This document shows positions 1 through 11,800 of a stretch of 64,000 nucleotides of DNA, in pieces (the first letter of the stretch is position 1; each line of letters begins with the position of its first letter). Under the pieces are notes generated by a model. It made no database searches. It saw only the letters and a list, made by a program, of their open reading frames with translations, and was not told where the DNA came from. This stretch comes from Impatiens glandulifera (taxonomy: Eukaryota; Streptophyta; Magnoliopsida; Ericales; Balsaminaceae). The stretch is taken from the NCBI RefSeq assembly GCF_907164915.1, contig NC_061862.1, positions 34,845,522 through 34,909,521 on the forward strand. The letters are read 5' to 3'. Position numbers and translations under genes: made by a program.

Positions 1-1201
1 ATTAATTTTTATATTTATATATATAATTATTAAACCTTTTATATATATAATATTTATATAATATATATTTTAAAAAATAATTTGTGTATTAAAAAGTGAG
101 TAATTGGAAGGTCACCCAAATAGTTTTTAACCTTGAAAGAGATTTAATAGTTATATATATAAACATAAAAATTAATGATAAAAAATAATATATATTATAT
201 TATAGATAAATTAACAATTTAAGATAATATATAATATTTAGGTAGAGCTATTAAACTTTAACAAAAAAAATGATAGAATAGTCATTGATGACTATTTTTA
301 AAAGTTTGAGTGGTGATTTGTTTCAAAATACAATTTGAGGACTAAAAGTATGTGAACAAAGTAATTGAAGGGTCACCCAAGTTATTTGTCCAATTTGAAA
401 TGTGACATTAAATTTTAATAAAAAATATTTTATTTTTAATATTAATATAATTGGGTATCGGGTTTGGGTTTCGCACTCTCCCCATTTCCACCCCGTACTC
501 GATCGGGTACCGTCTCCCCTCCCCGTGTTCACCCCGAACCTGACCCCAAACCCGATCATCAGGTACTTACGAGTATCAATCATACGGGAACCCATTATCA
601 ATCCTTAGTAATTTGTTATTGTGCTATTATTGTTGACAATTTTAAAATTCTATTAGTTTCCTAACAAAATTCACCAATAAATTTTATGAGGTATGAAAAT
701 CATCATTTTTTAAAAATAAATTTATAATGTGTGATGTCATAAATACGTCCTAATTCTTTTTAAAAAAAACTTATAATGTAATATTATTTTACAATTTCCC
801 AATTACCTTTTACCTTATAAATTATAAGCTTATCACCTCTTCTAGTCTAACGATAATAAGATATAGATATTCTCAGTCTCTTTGAGAGATTTCGGGTTCA
901 AACTTGTTAGGTGACACGCTTGGTTAAATGATTAATTGTGTTTGCGAGATATATGCATGTGGCCACATTTTTTTATAAGTTCTTATTATGAGAGAGGGAA
1001 AAATATGAAATGATTAAAAATTATGTTATTATAAAGTCTTTTATAATTTTTTAACCATTCTATAAGTTATCCACATTCATTTATATATAATTTAACGTAT
1101 GTTTGATTCCAAAGAAAAATAGTGTTAGGTTTTTATATATTCTATATATAGATCTCTAAAGATAAAAGTTTGATTATTTATTAACATAATCACATATATG
1201 A
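1..1201. other. AT-rich intergenic stretch with a GC-rich island
   Basis: No gene is supported. Most of the stretch is very AT-rich. Positions about 449-600 stand out as a C/G-rich island of GGGTA and CCCGA-like words, which recalls the GC-rich ends of non-autonomous DNA transposons, but no matching inverted ends or target duplication are visible. The phrase GTAATTGGAAGGTCACCCAA near 100 recurs with small changes near 360, so a short local duplication is likely. Short open frames across the island are composition artefacts. Confidence 0.5.
835..965 (+). repeat. possible tRNA-derived SINE relic
   Basis: A box-A-like stretch (TAGTCTAACG, near 843) is followed about 50 bases later by a box-B-like stretch (GGGTTCAAAC, 894-903), the arrangement of an internal RNA polymerase III promoter in plant SINEs. 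There is no clear poly-A tail and no target duplication, and box A is weak. It could be chance in AT-rich DNA. Confidence 0.25.
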
Positions 1202-1640
1202 TAGGAAAATTTATTCTTCAAAACGGAATATTTTCCCAACTAATTGAATAACAGGGATTAGTAAAAGATAGTGAAATTGAAACGACAATACAATACAAGT
1301 TTTAAGGTGGAAAAATCTCTCTTCAAATCGAGAGTAAAAAATAATGGGACTTGAACATACTACTTAACAATCCACCATTATCAACAAGGTTACAAGTAAG
1401 TATTCACTCTAGATATAACCAAACTAGATATCAATTGCATCAAGATCACACAATAATCTTGACAAATAACAACAAAGAACAAAAAAAGCAAGACCAATCA
1501 ACCTTATCAATGATGCAATTCTAGTTTCTCTTCATCAACTTAGAAGCATCGGAAAAAAGATCTTCACTGTTCAGAATGTAACCCCATAAATAACCAACAA
1601 GTTGTAAACGTATCAAACAGTGCAAACTCCGACAAACATA
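1202..1640 (-). repeat. partial 3' LTR of the same copia element
   Basis: It matches 5188-5640 with scattered substitutions and small gaps. The portion nearest the internal region is missing: sequence passes from LTR straight into reverse-transcriptase codons near 1640. Confidence 0.75.
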
Positions 1641-1644
1641 ATTT

Positions 1645-3040
1645 TTTTTACTCACCAAACCAACATCGTACGCTATATCAGGTCTAGTACAAACCATAGC
1701 GTACATAATGCTACCAACTACTGAAGAATATGAATTGTTCTTTATAAAAAAACTTATCCGTAGTAGGACAACCAATATGACTAAGCTTAAAATGAAAAGT
1801 TAAAGCAATACTCACCACTTTAGCTTTGTCCATATTGAAGCTTTGAAAAACTTTCTCAATGTACATATCTTGTGATAAATGCATCTTTATGTTATCTCAA
1901 TCACGTATAATTTAAATCCCAAGAATTTGACGTGCTAGTCCCAAATCTTTCGTGGTAAATGACTTACTCAAAGTCTCTTTTAGCTCATTAATTTTAGATT
2001 TTTTTTTCCAAAAATCAACATATCATTTACATAGAGAAGAAGAATAATAAAATCATCATTAGAAAGTTTTCACACAAAAATGCAATAATCGGTATTGTTC
2101 ATCTTGTATCCATGTTCAACCATAACTGAACCAAATTTACAATACCATTTACGCGGCGCTTGTTTCAAACCGTAAAGACTCTTCACTAATTTGCAAACAT
2201 AATCTTCTTTCATTTTGTCTTGAAAACCTTTTGGTTTCTCCATGTATATCTCTTATTCTAAATTTCCATAAAGAAAGAGTGTTTTCACATCCATTTGTTC
2301 AACCTCTATATTAAGGCTAGCGACAAAACCAAGAACCACACGAATATATTGCATTTTCACCATAAGAGCAAAGAACTAGCCAAATTCAATACATTTTCTT
2401 TATTATAAGCCTTTTACAACTAACCGAGTCTTATATCTAGGCTGTGAAGTATGCTCATCTTGCTTCAACCGCTAAATTTATCGATTTTTCCAAGCCTTCT
2501 TTCCCTTAGGCAACTTTGTTAGCTCAAAAGTGTTATTCACACGAAAAGATTGCATATCATCCTCCAATGTATCCATCCATTCCTTTTATTTTCACTTTCT
2601 AATGCTTCTTGAAAACTCCCGGGTTCTTCAACATCAATGAAAATTACAAACTCATTTACTGGGTATATAACTGAAGGACGTCTCTCTCGAGTAGACTGTC
2701 TTGGTTCATTTAAAGAAATTGACTCATCATCATTTCCATTCCCTTGTTGATTGTTATTTCCAGCATTAACTTCACTATTAAAGTCAATATCAAAGAAATC
2801 ATTAGTATTTAAAGTATTACCAACATATAAATCACTACATTTAATTTTTAGTTTGATCGTTGTTGTTACTTTTTGAGTTAGGAGAAACTGAAATTGAATT
2901 CATTTCAACCATCTCCTCATTTACTTGAGTGAGAACGAACTCATCTACCTTGTCGATATCTTCAATTGTATAATCCTCCATAAATACAACATCGTGGCTA
3001 CAAATAAGCTTCTTATTAACTAAATTAAAAACCAATATCC
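1645..3040 (-). pseudogene. copia reverse transcriptase and post-integrase linker (decayed)
   Basis: Minus-strand frames give recognisable copia pol pieces. One is a linker with ICSHDVVFMEDYTI (about 2920-3010), matching the usual segment after integrase. A reverse-transcriptase end reads SIMYAMVCTRPDIAYDVGL (about 1660-1720), the conserved tail before RNase H. Frames change repeatedly and stops are frequent. RNase H is absent, replaced by LTR sequence. It has no function; it is annotated to define the element. Confidence 0.75.
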
Positions 3041-3910
3041 AAACTCATCCGGTCCAAACCGACAAACACACACACTTTTTTGTCTTATCTTACAACTTTG
3101 ACCTATCATCTATGGGAATATGCACATATGTCATACACCCAAATACTCGAAGATGGTCATAATAGATATTTTTACCACTTCAAGTATGGTTTGGCACATC
3201 AAAGTTCAAAGGAACACATGGTGTGAGATTAAACACATGTACCACTATACTTAATGCTTCACCTTAAAAGTATTTTAATAACTTTGTTGTGAAAGTACAC
3301 ATCTCACTCTTTCCACCAGTGTCATATTCATTTTTTCAGCCAACCCATTTAATTATGGTATTTTTGGAGGCGATCTTTTTGTGACGAATATCTTGTTGTG
3401 GACATCAATACTCATCAAAATGCCCAATGTACTCTCCCCCGTTATCCGTTCGAATACATTTCACCTTTTTTTCTAATTTACCTCACAATTGAGGCTTGAA
3501 ACACTTTTAATGTGTCTAGCACTTGATCTTTCGTCGTCAACGTATAGGCCCAAACATTTCTGGAATAGTCATCAATGAAGGTTACAAAGTAGTATGCGCC
3601 ACCAAGTGATCTTGACTTCATTGACCCACATATAAAAAGTAGTATGCACCACTAAGTGATCTTGACTTCATTGGCCCACATACTTCAGAATGCACCAAGT
3701 CTAGTAATTCTGACTTTCTTTTAAATTTAGATGATCTAAATGATACTCGTCTTTATTTTTTAGCCAAACAATCTGAACATCTCTTCAAGTGTACATTTGA
3801 AACCCCACATTACACATTCTTCTTGTCCAACATAACTAAGGCTTTCTTGCTAATATGAGCCAAATGATTGTGCCACAACTCAGAAGAAGAATCAGTTTCA
3901 CAAGTGATGA
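3041..3910 (-). pseudogene. copia integrase region (decayed)
   Basis: Conceptual minus-strand translation gives the pre-integrase zinc region (LWHNHLAH, near 3870) and the integrase core around [31 protein letters not shown], here cited only as a landmark near 3560-3680. The core is interrupted by stops and by an apparent small duplication: the phrase around AGTAGTATGCGCCACCAAGTGAT at 3590 recurs at 3640. It belongs to the pol of the element at 1202-5814. Confidence 0.7.
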
Positions 3911-4589
3911 TGTAACATTTATATATTCTAGAACAATATACAAATTCAAAACTCTCTTACCATTAGCAACAACCATTATCCTTTTTTAAGCTTCCATTAA
4001 CCACTATAAAAAGAATTAAAGAAGCATTTATCATCTAATCTCCCAACCGATAAAAGATTGAAGCGAATATCTGGAATATGCTTAACACCTTTTAGAACAA
4101 GAGTACTGCCATTGACCATCTCAACACAAACATGATCAATTCCAACCATTTTAGCTTGACTGATATTTCCCATATGACTAATAAAAAATCAATAGCCTCA
4201 TATGTTGAGAAAAAATCTCGTCGTGATGTAGCATGAGTAGAAACACCATAGTCCACAATCCAATCCATCTAATCACAAGACACATTAACATTCTCAACAT
4301 CATTATAACAATTAGTAAGGAAAACATCAACAATAGACACATCATCATAAATTTTACCTTCTTTATAGTTGGAAGTAGTGAGTGTGTTTTGATTTTCTTC
4401 TTGTTCTCCTTCTTCAATTTAAAATATTTTTTCTTAATATGACATTTCAGGCCACAATGATGACACTCAATATTTTCTCACTTATTAGAAGCCCCACGAG
4501 ATTCGCAACAATTATTTACATTTCTCTATTTACTTCTCCCATGAATTCTGTAACCAAGAGTTCAGATTATAAATAGCAGTCGTGTGTCT

Positions 4590-5148
4590 TTCGTCTTATC
4601 TCTTCATTCAACACATTGTTTTTATTAAATCCATTGAGAGAACACCATATTGAGTAGAATTGGACAGAGTTGTTCTAAAATTCTCCCATGAATTAGGCAG
4701 TGTACTAAGTAAATGTAAGCTTTATATCTCGTTATCAAAGTTGAGCTTCATTGCCTCCAATTAATTAATAATTCCCACAAAAGTATTAAAGTGACCAGTT
4801 ATCAGAGAACCAACTTGATACCTTAAGAACATCAATTGTTTTTATCAAAAACAACTTGTTATTACTTGTCTTTCTCTCATAAAATTCTTCATGTTTAGTC
4901 CAAAGAGTACGAGCATCAGTAATAGAAATCAAATGGTTTAGAATATTATCATCAATCTATTGACGAATATAACCACATACTTGTCTATGCAAAAAATTTC
5001 AATCATCTAAACTTTTTTCTATAGGCTTAACTGAAGAGAACACTGGCAGATGAATTTTTTTTACATACAACAAATCTTCCATTTTAGCTTTCCATATTTT
5101 ATAATTATAACCATTCATGCTCACAATTTTAGATGTGTTAGTCTCCAT
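4590..5148 (-). pseudogene. copia gag (decayed)
   Basis: The minus-strand ATG is at 5148-5146, just inside the primer-binding site. The reading shows a copia gag N-terminus: NGYNYKIWKAKMEDLLYVKK, then a CGYIRQ motif and ARTLWTKHEEFYERKTSNNK. The wording is typical of the UBN2-type gag of TNT1/Tork-like elements. A stop replaces the tryptophan expected after CGYIRQ, and the frame breaks downstream. Confidence 0.75.
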
Positions 5149-5187
5149 CCTTATACTCAAATAAACCAAGCTCTAATACCACTTTCA

Positions 5188-5814
5188 TGGGAAAATGATT
5201 AATTCAAAACAGAACACTTTTCCAACTGATTGGGTATGAGAGATGAGCAAAACAAAATGAAATTGAAACGATAATGCAAGACAAGTTTTAGTGTGGAAAA
5301 ACCTCTCTTCAAATCGAGAGTAAAAAACTACGGGACCTGAATTTGGCACTTAACAATCTACCATCATCAACAAGGTTATAAGTAAGGGTGCACTCTAGAT
5401 AAAACCAAACTATAGATCAATTGCATCAAAATCACACAACAATCTTGGAAAATAACAACAAATAATATAAAGAGTAAGATCAACCAACCATATTAATTCT
5501 GTAATTCTGGTTTCTCTTCATTGACTTAAAAGCATTAGAAAATAGATCTTCACTATTCAGAACGTAGCCCCATAAATAACTAACAAGTTGTCAACGTTTG
5601 AAATCGATTAAACGGTGGAAACTCTAACAACGAAAATCTTCTACAACTGTTACCTCAAACTCCTAAATCTATTTTTGCTCTACTCTCTTTTGTTGTTCTG
5701 TAAAACTCACTGAAAACCTAAATAAAACATAATATCCCTTCACATTATATACTCTAGGTCTAAATAAAGCTCACACTAAGTTGGGTCTCTCCAACTAGGA
5801 GACAAAACTCAACA
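5188..5814 (-). repeat. 5' LTR of the copia element at 1202-5814
   Basis: On the minus strand it starts TGTTGAGTTTTG (inner TG at 5813-5814) and ends just before the primer-binding site. About 430 bases of it (5188 to about 5640) align with 1202-1640, which identifies the LTR pair. Its outer end takes part in a tandem duplication (5741-6230). Confidence 0.75.
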
Positions 5815-6230
5815 AATACTATCTATAATTTCGATCATACATATAATAATGGTCATTTGACTGAAATTTTTGTGGCAGCTTAAATTTTGTTTAATATTTA
5901 TGGCTACAAATTCAGTTTTATATGATCAAGCCTAAGTCATCTACTTTTTTATTTAAACAAATTTTATTGTAATATTTGATATTTTCACATTATATATTGA
6001 CTTAAATAAATTCCACACTAAGTTGGGTCTCTCTAACTAGGAGGATAAAACCCAACAAATACAATATATAATTTTAGTCCGATATATATAATAATGGCCA
6101 TTTTAATTGAAATTGTTGTGGAAGCTCAATTTTGTTAAATATTTCTTGCTACAAATTCAGTTTCATGTGATCAGTCCTAAGTCATCTACTTTTCTTTTCA
6201 AGCAAATTTTATTGTAATATTTGTAGTATT
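5741..6230. repeat. tandem duplication, period about 245 bp, spanning an LTR edge
   Basis: 5741-5985 and 5986-6230 align along their length (both contain ACACTAAGTTGGGTCTCT and TACAAATTCAGTTT). The first copy includes the outer 70 bases of the 5' LTR (5741-5814) and about 170 bases beyond it, so the duplicated unit crosses the element boundary. Confidence 0.75.
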
Positions 6231-6560
6231 TTTCAAACAAATTTTATTGTACCATTGAAATCAAGATATAGTATAATTTTAGTAAAATTAATATTAGTCA
6301 TAATAATTATTATTATTTGGATTTAAAAATTAGTTTTTAAAAAAAAATAAAGTCAATGTAATATAATATAAATATAATCATTTAAACGTAATGACAAAAC
6401 AATACAAAAATACGTGTGTTCACATTGTCATTAAACACAATCAAAACACAACGAGATTAATTATTTGAGAGAAATAATGAAAACATAAACTAAAAATGCT
6501 CACCAACGAATAAACATAACATAAAATTTAATATTAACGAACTTAGAAATCTTCAAAAAG
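6231..6560. other. AT-rich spacer, nothing recognised
   Basis: No coding or structural feature was seen. This is where the 3' end of the adjacent minus-strand LINE should lie, but no clear poly-T tract marks it. Confidence 0.4.
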
Positions 6561-6599
6561 ATCAATGAGTTTATCGATCACCTACATCAGCTTTTCAAA

Positions 6600-7334
6600 A
6601 GAGATTTTTTATATCGTCATAATAATAGCATTGTGAAATAAATTTATTGGTCGACTGCGATCACTAAATGTTCAATGGTTTCTTTCGAGCCAAATAGTCT
6701 ATTATAAAATAATCGGGTTAGGGACCCATCGACTCAATCTAACCGAGCTCGCAGTTTCTATCCAAACGTCTCAGTAATTAACGATGAACTTAGGCATAAC
6801 TCACTCAATGTCAATAATATTCCAAAGTAAGTTCTAAATCGCAACTACTCATTTACAATGCAAAAGTAAGTGAGGTGTTGTCTCTATCTCTTAGAAACAC
6901 ATCCTGCAATGACTAACCATAATACACTATTTTTCATGCATCTATCATCCGTTAAGATCCCTCTATGTGTGATACTTTGTCGAAAAGCAAGATTTTTGAA
7001 GGGAATTTAGAATCTCGCAACTTCTCCCATAGGAAGTCATATGGGGAAGTCTCTACAAATATATAAAGATGACCAACCTTAAAGGAATCCATATCCTATC
7101 AATGTAATATATCACACGAAGAAGGAACCACCACTTTGCAACCCACTAAGAGCAACATCATTTCATATAAGGTTACATATCTAACATTAATTCTTCTTAT
7201 GTATCTAATTCTACTCGTGAAACTAACATTGATCGAATATGTCCTTGACTGAAGCATTTCTATATATCGTGGCCGAAGCGAGCGTTGTGAATGACAATGC
7301 AAGTCTTCTAATACTACACCAAATATCGTCCTAA
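6600..7334 (-). pseudogene. LINE ORF2 C-terminus (zf-RVT region)
   Basis: The minus-strand reading contains FPSKILLFDKVSH (near 6960) and CMKNSVLWLVIAGCVSKR followed by HLTYFCI (about 6870-6945). These match the pattern of the zinc-binding reverse-transcriptase C-terminal domain of plant LINEs (P-K-I-x-F-W, then Cys pair, then HLxxxC). Stops interrupt it. It is cut at 7334/7340 by the LTR fragment. Confidence 0.6.
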
Positions 7335-7339
7335 AAGTT

Positions 7340-9028
7340 TGCTAGATACAAATCACTGGCTTTGATAATTTATTCTAAACAATCAAATAGTGAGAAATTG
7401 TTAGATTAAAGTTGTTAATTAACCTAGGATAATTAATCAAAGTTATAAAATTACCTAGTTTTGATAATTTAGTTTAAATAATCAAAGGGAGAAATTGTTA
7501 AGTTAAAGTCTTTGATCAATTTTCAGTGTATCAATAAGACTAAGTTGTGTTATTTATTATATGTAGGATCAAAGTGAAGAAAACCGAATCGGGAAGCTGT
7601 CTGGTAGTTGATCAAATTCGGTATTTGATCAATTTCGGTAGTTTATGAAGCGCATCTGGTTTTATATCAAGCTCGGTATTTTATGAAGGCGCTTCCGGTT
7701 TTATATTCGAGTTCGGTATTTTATGAAGCGCGTCCGGTTTTATATCGAGTTCATTATTTTATCAAGGCGCTTCCGGTTATATATTCGAGTTCGGTATTTT
7801 ATGAAGCACGTCCGGTTTTATATCAAGTTCGGTATTTTATCAAGGTGTTTCCGGTTTTATATTGAGTTCGATATTATATCAAGGCGATTCCGGTTTTATA
7901 TCACGTTTGGTATTTTATATGGAGCTCTTCCAGTTTTATATGCCTTCGATATTTTAGATGTGCGTTCGGTTTTTTGTTCAAATCGATTTTTGGATAAAGC
8001 CATCCAGTTTTATGTCAATTTCGATATTTTGTAGAAGCGCATCCGGTAGTGTGTCCAAATCGTATTTTGGACAAGCACTTCCGGTTTTATCTCCATTTTG
8101 GTATTTTATAAGGCCTTCCGGTATTTGATTAAATTCGACATTTAATCAAGTTCGGTTATATTAAGCATTTTCGGTTCTTGATCAAATTCGGTATTTGATC
8201 AAGCATCCATTATTGGCAGTCTAACACAGCAGCTGAGCTAAACCTAAAGAAGACCATCATGTGCCAACTATTTCAAATCCCATATGATCTATGTTCCCAG
8301 TATACCATGATCTCATTAATGAATATTCAACGCACTACCTTCAGCTAGTACATCCACGATCAAAAGAATATTCTTTGATGTACTACCCTAAAGCTCAGCC
8401 AACCGAAATAGGACAAGTGTCCTCTGAAGCAAAGTTTCCCATTTAGTTTTTATCTATTTAAGAGGAAGTTGGAAGACAATTTGCACAACTCTTTGATCAC
8501 CGGTTCTATCATATTGTTTTCACGAGTCTCAAGCTTTCATGAATCAATCTCTCAAGCTCTCAAGTTTTAAGGGTTTAAGTTTGCTAGATTGTTAAAGTTG
8601 TATTATATATTGTTTATCTTGTGTGAGTTTTAAGTATTGTAAGTTGACAAAATCTGTTTCTGTTCAACAGAAGTCTTGTGTGCTAGGAGTTCGGAAATAG
8701 ACAATGTCTAAGTCCTGGTTGTTCGACTATGTTTGTGTGCGCGTTATAATCAAGGTTGAAAAGAAGGGGTGACATAAGAGAGTTTTCTTCGAACATCCAT
8801 AAACATCTTTGTGTCTTGTGTTCTTTGCATTCAGCATTATCCTACTCGTTATTTGTTGCTTCAAGTCTAAACAAAAAGTTCCGCACTTGAACTCCGTTCA
8901 AGAGTTTGTAATGACTTGCGAAGAATAGAAACAAATATTAACTTCTAACAGAGTTAATATCAAACGAATCTTTTTGCATTTAACAATAATTGGTCAACCC
9001 CCTACTATTGTTGACTCATTTCCTAACA
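7340..9028 (+). mobile_element. SIRE-like copia LTR fragment or rearranged solo LTR inserted in the LINE
   Basis: It starts TGCTAGATA at 7340 and ends CCTAACA at 9028, flanked by the 5-bp target duplication AAGTT (7335-7339 and 9029-9033). It shares family landmarks with the SIRE-type LTR at 59368-60666: the AGGGGTGACA block followed by CGAACATCCATAAA (about 8766-8806), a CGCACTTGAACTCCGTTCAAG block (about 8882), and the CCTAACA end. The 5' part is unusual: polypurine-tract-plus-LTR-start junctions occur twice (about 7385-7425 and 7480-7510), so it is not a simple solo LTR. It carries no coding sequence. Confidence 0.75.
7600..8210 (+). repeat. minisatellite inside the LTR, period about 38-40 bp
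   Basis: About fourteen imperfect repeats of a unit containing TTCCGGTTTTATAT, then GAGTTCGGTATTTTAT and a GAAGCGC-type joint. Translated frames here show an artificial repeating peptide and are not genes. The array lies in the 5' half of the LTR, upstream of a TATA-like stretch near 8450. Confidence 0.8.
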
Positions 9029-9033
9029 AAGTT

Positions 9034-11800
9034 GATTGATGAGCCATTTCCTATCGAGAATCTTCACTACCCATAAAAAGACTTCCACATAGTAGAGAAG
9101 TCTATAAAAACGTTACAACTAGTTGGTCGAGGGCTAAATTTGGTGAACCATCTAGACCAATTTTTTCCGTACTTGCATTTAATCATATCAGCCCATAAAT
9201 AATAGTTAGGCTTCAAAGAGAATTTGTTGCACCATTTGACAAGAGAGCTTGTTAAATGAATTAAAATCACTAACTCACAAGCCCTCCTTATCTTTGAATC
9301 TCTTTACTTCAGTCCAACTCACCAAATGACCGAAGGAGGACTCGGAGAATCTTCTAAGAAATTCACACATAATTTTTTCCATCTTCACGACCACACTCTT
9401 GGGAATAAGAAACAAATACATGATAAAAGTGTACATAAATGATAATGCACTCTTGATGAAGGCCAAATGACCCCTTTCGAAATCTTCTTGCTCTTCTGAA
9501 TATGTATATTCCTCTTCATTTTAGAGATAATTGGGTCTTAAGAGGCTTTGGAATGTATTTTAGCACCGAGAGGCATACCAAGATAAGTAGATAGAAATGT
9601 TCCAATACCGAAACTCATAATACTTATCAAATATATTTTCCTTTTATTAGAAACAAAGTCTGAGAAGAAAATATTAGACTTACCAATATTGACCCACAAT
9701 TAGAAGAATGCATTGAACAACCATAAAATATCACGCAAATGCTTGACATTTATGTGTGTGGCCTGTATCACGCACAATGTATTGTCAGCAAAAAGTAGAT
9801 AAGAAATGATAAAATGAGAATCAATCTCCATAATCCACTCCTTTAATGAAACCACATTGTTCTACGAACTTCAACATTCTAGAGAGCTCTTCAATGACGA
9901 ACAAAAATGGAAACAACATGTCACCTTGTCTAATACCAATTGAACTTTAAAAAAAACTCTTTAGGACTTACATTCACAATTATAAATAACTTGATCATCG
10001 AAACGCAAAATTTAATCCAACTGATCCACTTAACCATCATTTTCATATTACCCATGACATCAAATATAAATTCTCAGTTCATGTGATCATATGTTTTTTT
10101 TATATTCAACTTAATAAAGGCACACTTATCTCCCTTGTAGTTTTCTGAGTCAATGCATTTACTTGTGATAAGTGCTGCATCAAAAAAATTGACGACCATT
10201 GATACAAGTCATCTAATTAGTTGAAACCACCAGTTCAAGAACCTCATGGAACTTTTTTGTCAAACATTTGGATACAATCTTATAGAATGATGACACAAGA
10301 CTAATCAGTCTAAATTTCTTTATATCAGTGGTTGTGGAAGCCTTATAAATTAGACAAATTAATATTGAGTTGTAGCTCATGTCAAGAGAATAAGAAATAA
10401 ACCTCAAAAACATTCATGATATCATATTTAAGGAATGACCACGCCTTTTTAAAAAATATCAATATAAAATCATCGCTTCTTGGAGCCTTATCACTACCAC
10501 ATCTAATGATGGTCGCATCCACTTCCTCAAGTGTGAAACGAGCTTCTAAAACATCTTCTACTCTTCATTAATATCATCAAAAGACACATCATCCGATTTC
10601 AGTCAAGAACTAACTGTGTATGGTTCTTTGAATATTTTTAATAAAATTGCATGATACTATTCTAAATTACTAGCTCACAATCCTAAAGAACCCCTTGACC
10701 CTAATTCGAGTTAATCGCATTGTTTCTCGCTTTTGTCTTTGATAGCCCGTGAAAATATTTTGAATTCACATCATCTCTCAGCGAGATAGCTCTACATCAT
10801 TGTCTCTTCCCCATCTTCTCTTCCTTAAAAAATATCTAGAAGTTTACTCACCAAATAAATATAAGAATTGATTCCAAAATCAAATGATCACGGATCTCTT
10901 CCTCCCATCAATCTCATTAATTTTATTACATAATTCATCGACCTTTACACAAAAAATCGCATGTAAACCAAGTACCAACTTTTCAAGAACTTCCTCAAGT
11001 TCCTTAAATTTTCAAATATTCGACCCTATTAGACCACTTATTCTCGAACCTAAAGGGGCGACATGCCTTATCCACCTCTCTACGCTCAAGTATAATAGGT
11101 CAATGATCTAAATAACTCCAAGAAAGGGCCTTCTACCAGATATTTTCCACTCCTTGAAAAACCGATTCACTAATAAGAAATTTGTCGATATGGGACTAGA
11201 CCAATTCGCCTCTTCAATTACCTCTTCTAAACATATACCATCATACTTTCAACGGCGGGTCAATAAGCTCAAAATTATCAATAGTCTTAAAAAACTTATT
11301 ATGCTAGTTAATCTCCTGACCCTAGTTCCTTTAGACAGATTCCTTGCCTTGTTCATATCATCCACAAAAATGATTAGTAAATCCTATAAACCTGCTACTC
11401 TTGACAATTCATTAAAAATCTCTAATTTCTCATTTTAGAGCACCGACCCACAAACCGCTGATATCACCCAAAGCAATTGTCACTCCTATTCCTTAGTTGT
11501 ATACTAACATAAAATCTTTATATTTTAACATCCAATTTTTTGAATAAATCATCATTCCAAGCAACCAGTTATACACGATGTCCTGATAGAGTCGAGAGCC
11601 TCTCAACCACACAATCTCCAGTTACACATATCCCTAATAATCCACTAATCCATATGACATATTTTCGTCTCACAAAAGCAATTGATCCCACTACCCATAT
11701 ATCCTGCAAGAGATTTAAGGATGTTATGTTTTACATTATCATTGATCCCACAAACATTCCATGATAATATTTTTCAATCATATAGATTTTAAGCGGAATA
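9034..11800 (-). pseudogene. LINE ORF2: endonuclease and reverse transcriptase
   Basis: The minus-strand start of the endonuclease is clear: ILSWNVCGINDNVKHNILKS (about 11770-11711), the N-terminal motif of plant L1 ORF2. Downstream, reverse-transcriptase blocks appear. KFRLISLVSSFYKIVSKCL (near 10300) corresponds to the RPISLxxxxYKIxxKxL block. NIKKTYDHMN (near 10100) corresponds to the FxKAYD block. SFGHLVSWTEVKRFKDKEG (near 9300) corresponds to the HLVxWxxVxxPKxxGG block just after the polymerase core. Frames shift and stops occur throughout. The 3' end is displaced beyond the LTR fragment at 7340-9028. Confidence 0.8.

Larger units (their letters stand above)
1202..5814 (-). mobile_element. 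decayed Ty1/copia LTR retrotransposon, 3' LTR truncated
   Basis: Read on the minus strand the order is 5' LTR (5188-5814), primer-binding site (5170-5181, one mismatch to the usual initiator-Met tRNA site TGGTATCAGAGC), gag, integrase, reverse transcriptase, then a partial 3' LTR (1202 to about 1640). The 3' LTR matches the 3' two thirds of the 5' LTR. RNase H and the first part of the 3' LTR are missing, so one deletion joined reverse transcriptase directly to mid-LTR sequence near 1640. Numerous stops and frameshifts and the diverged LTRs indicate an old, dead copy. The gag resembles the TNT1/Tork-type copia group, which is an inference from motif wording only. No matching target duplication was found. 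Confidence 0.85.

Noticed and set aside
449..608. Proline-rich open frames in the GC island
   Set aside because: Both strands are open across a C/G-rich low-complexity stretch that resembles transposon ends; no domain.
7683..8034. Overlapping open frames with a repeating peptide
   Set aside because: They are translations of the minisatellite in a retrotransposon LTR; no conserved domain, and several frames are equally open.
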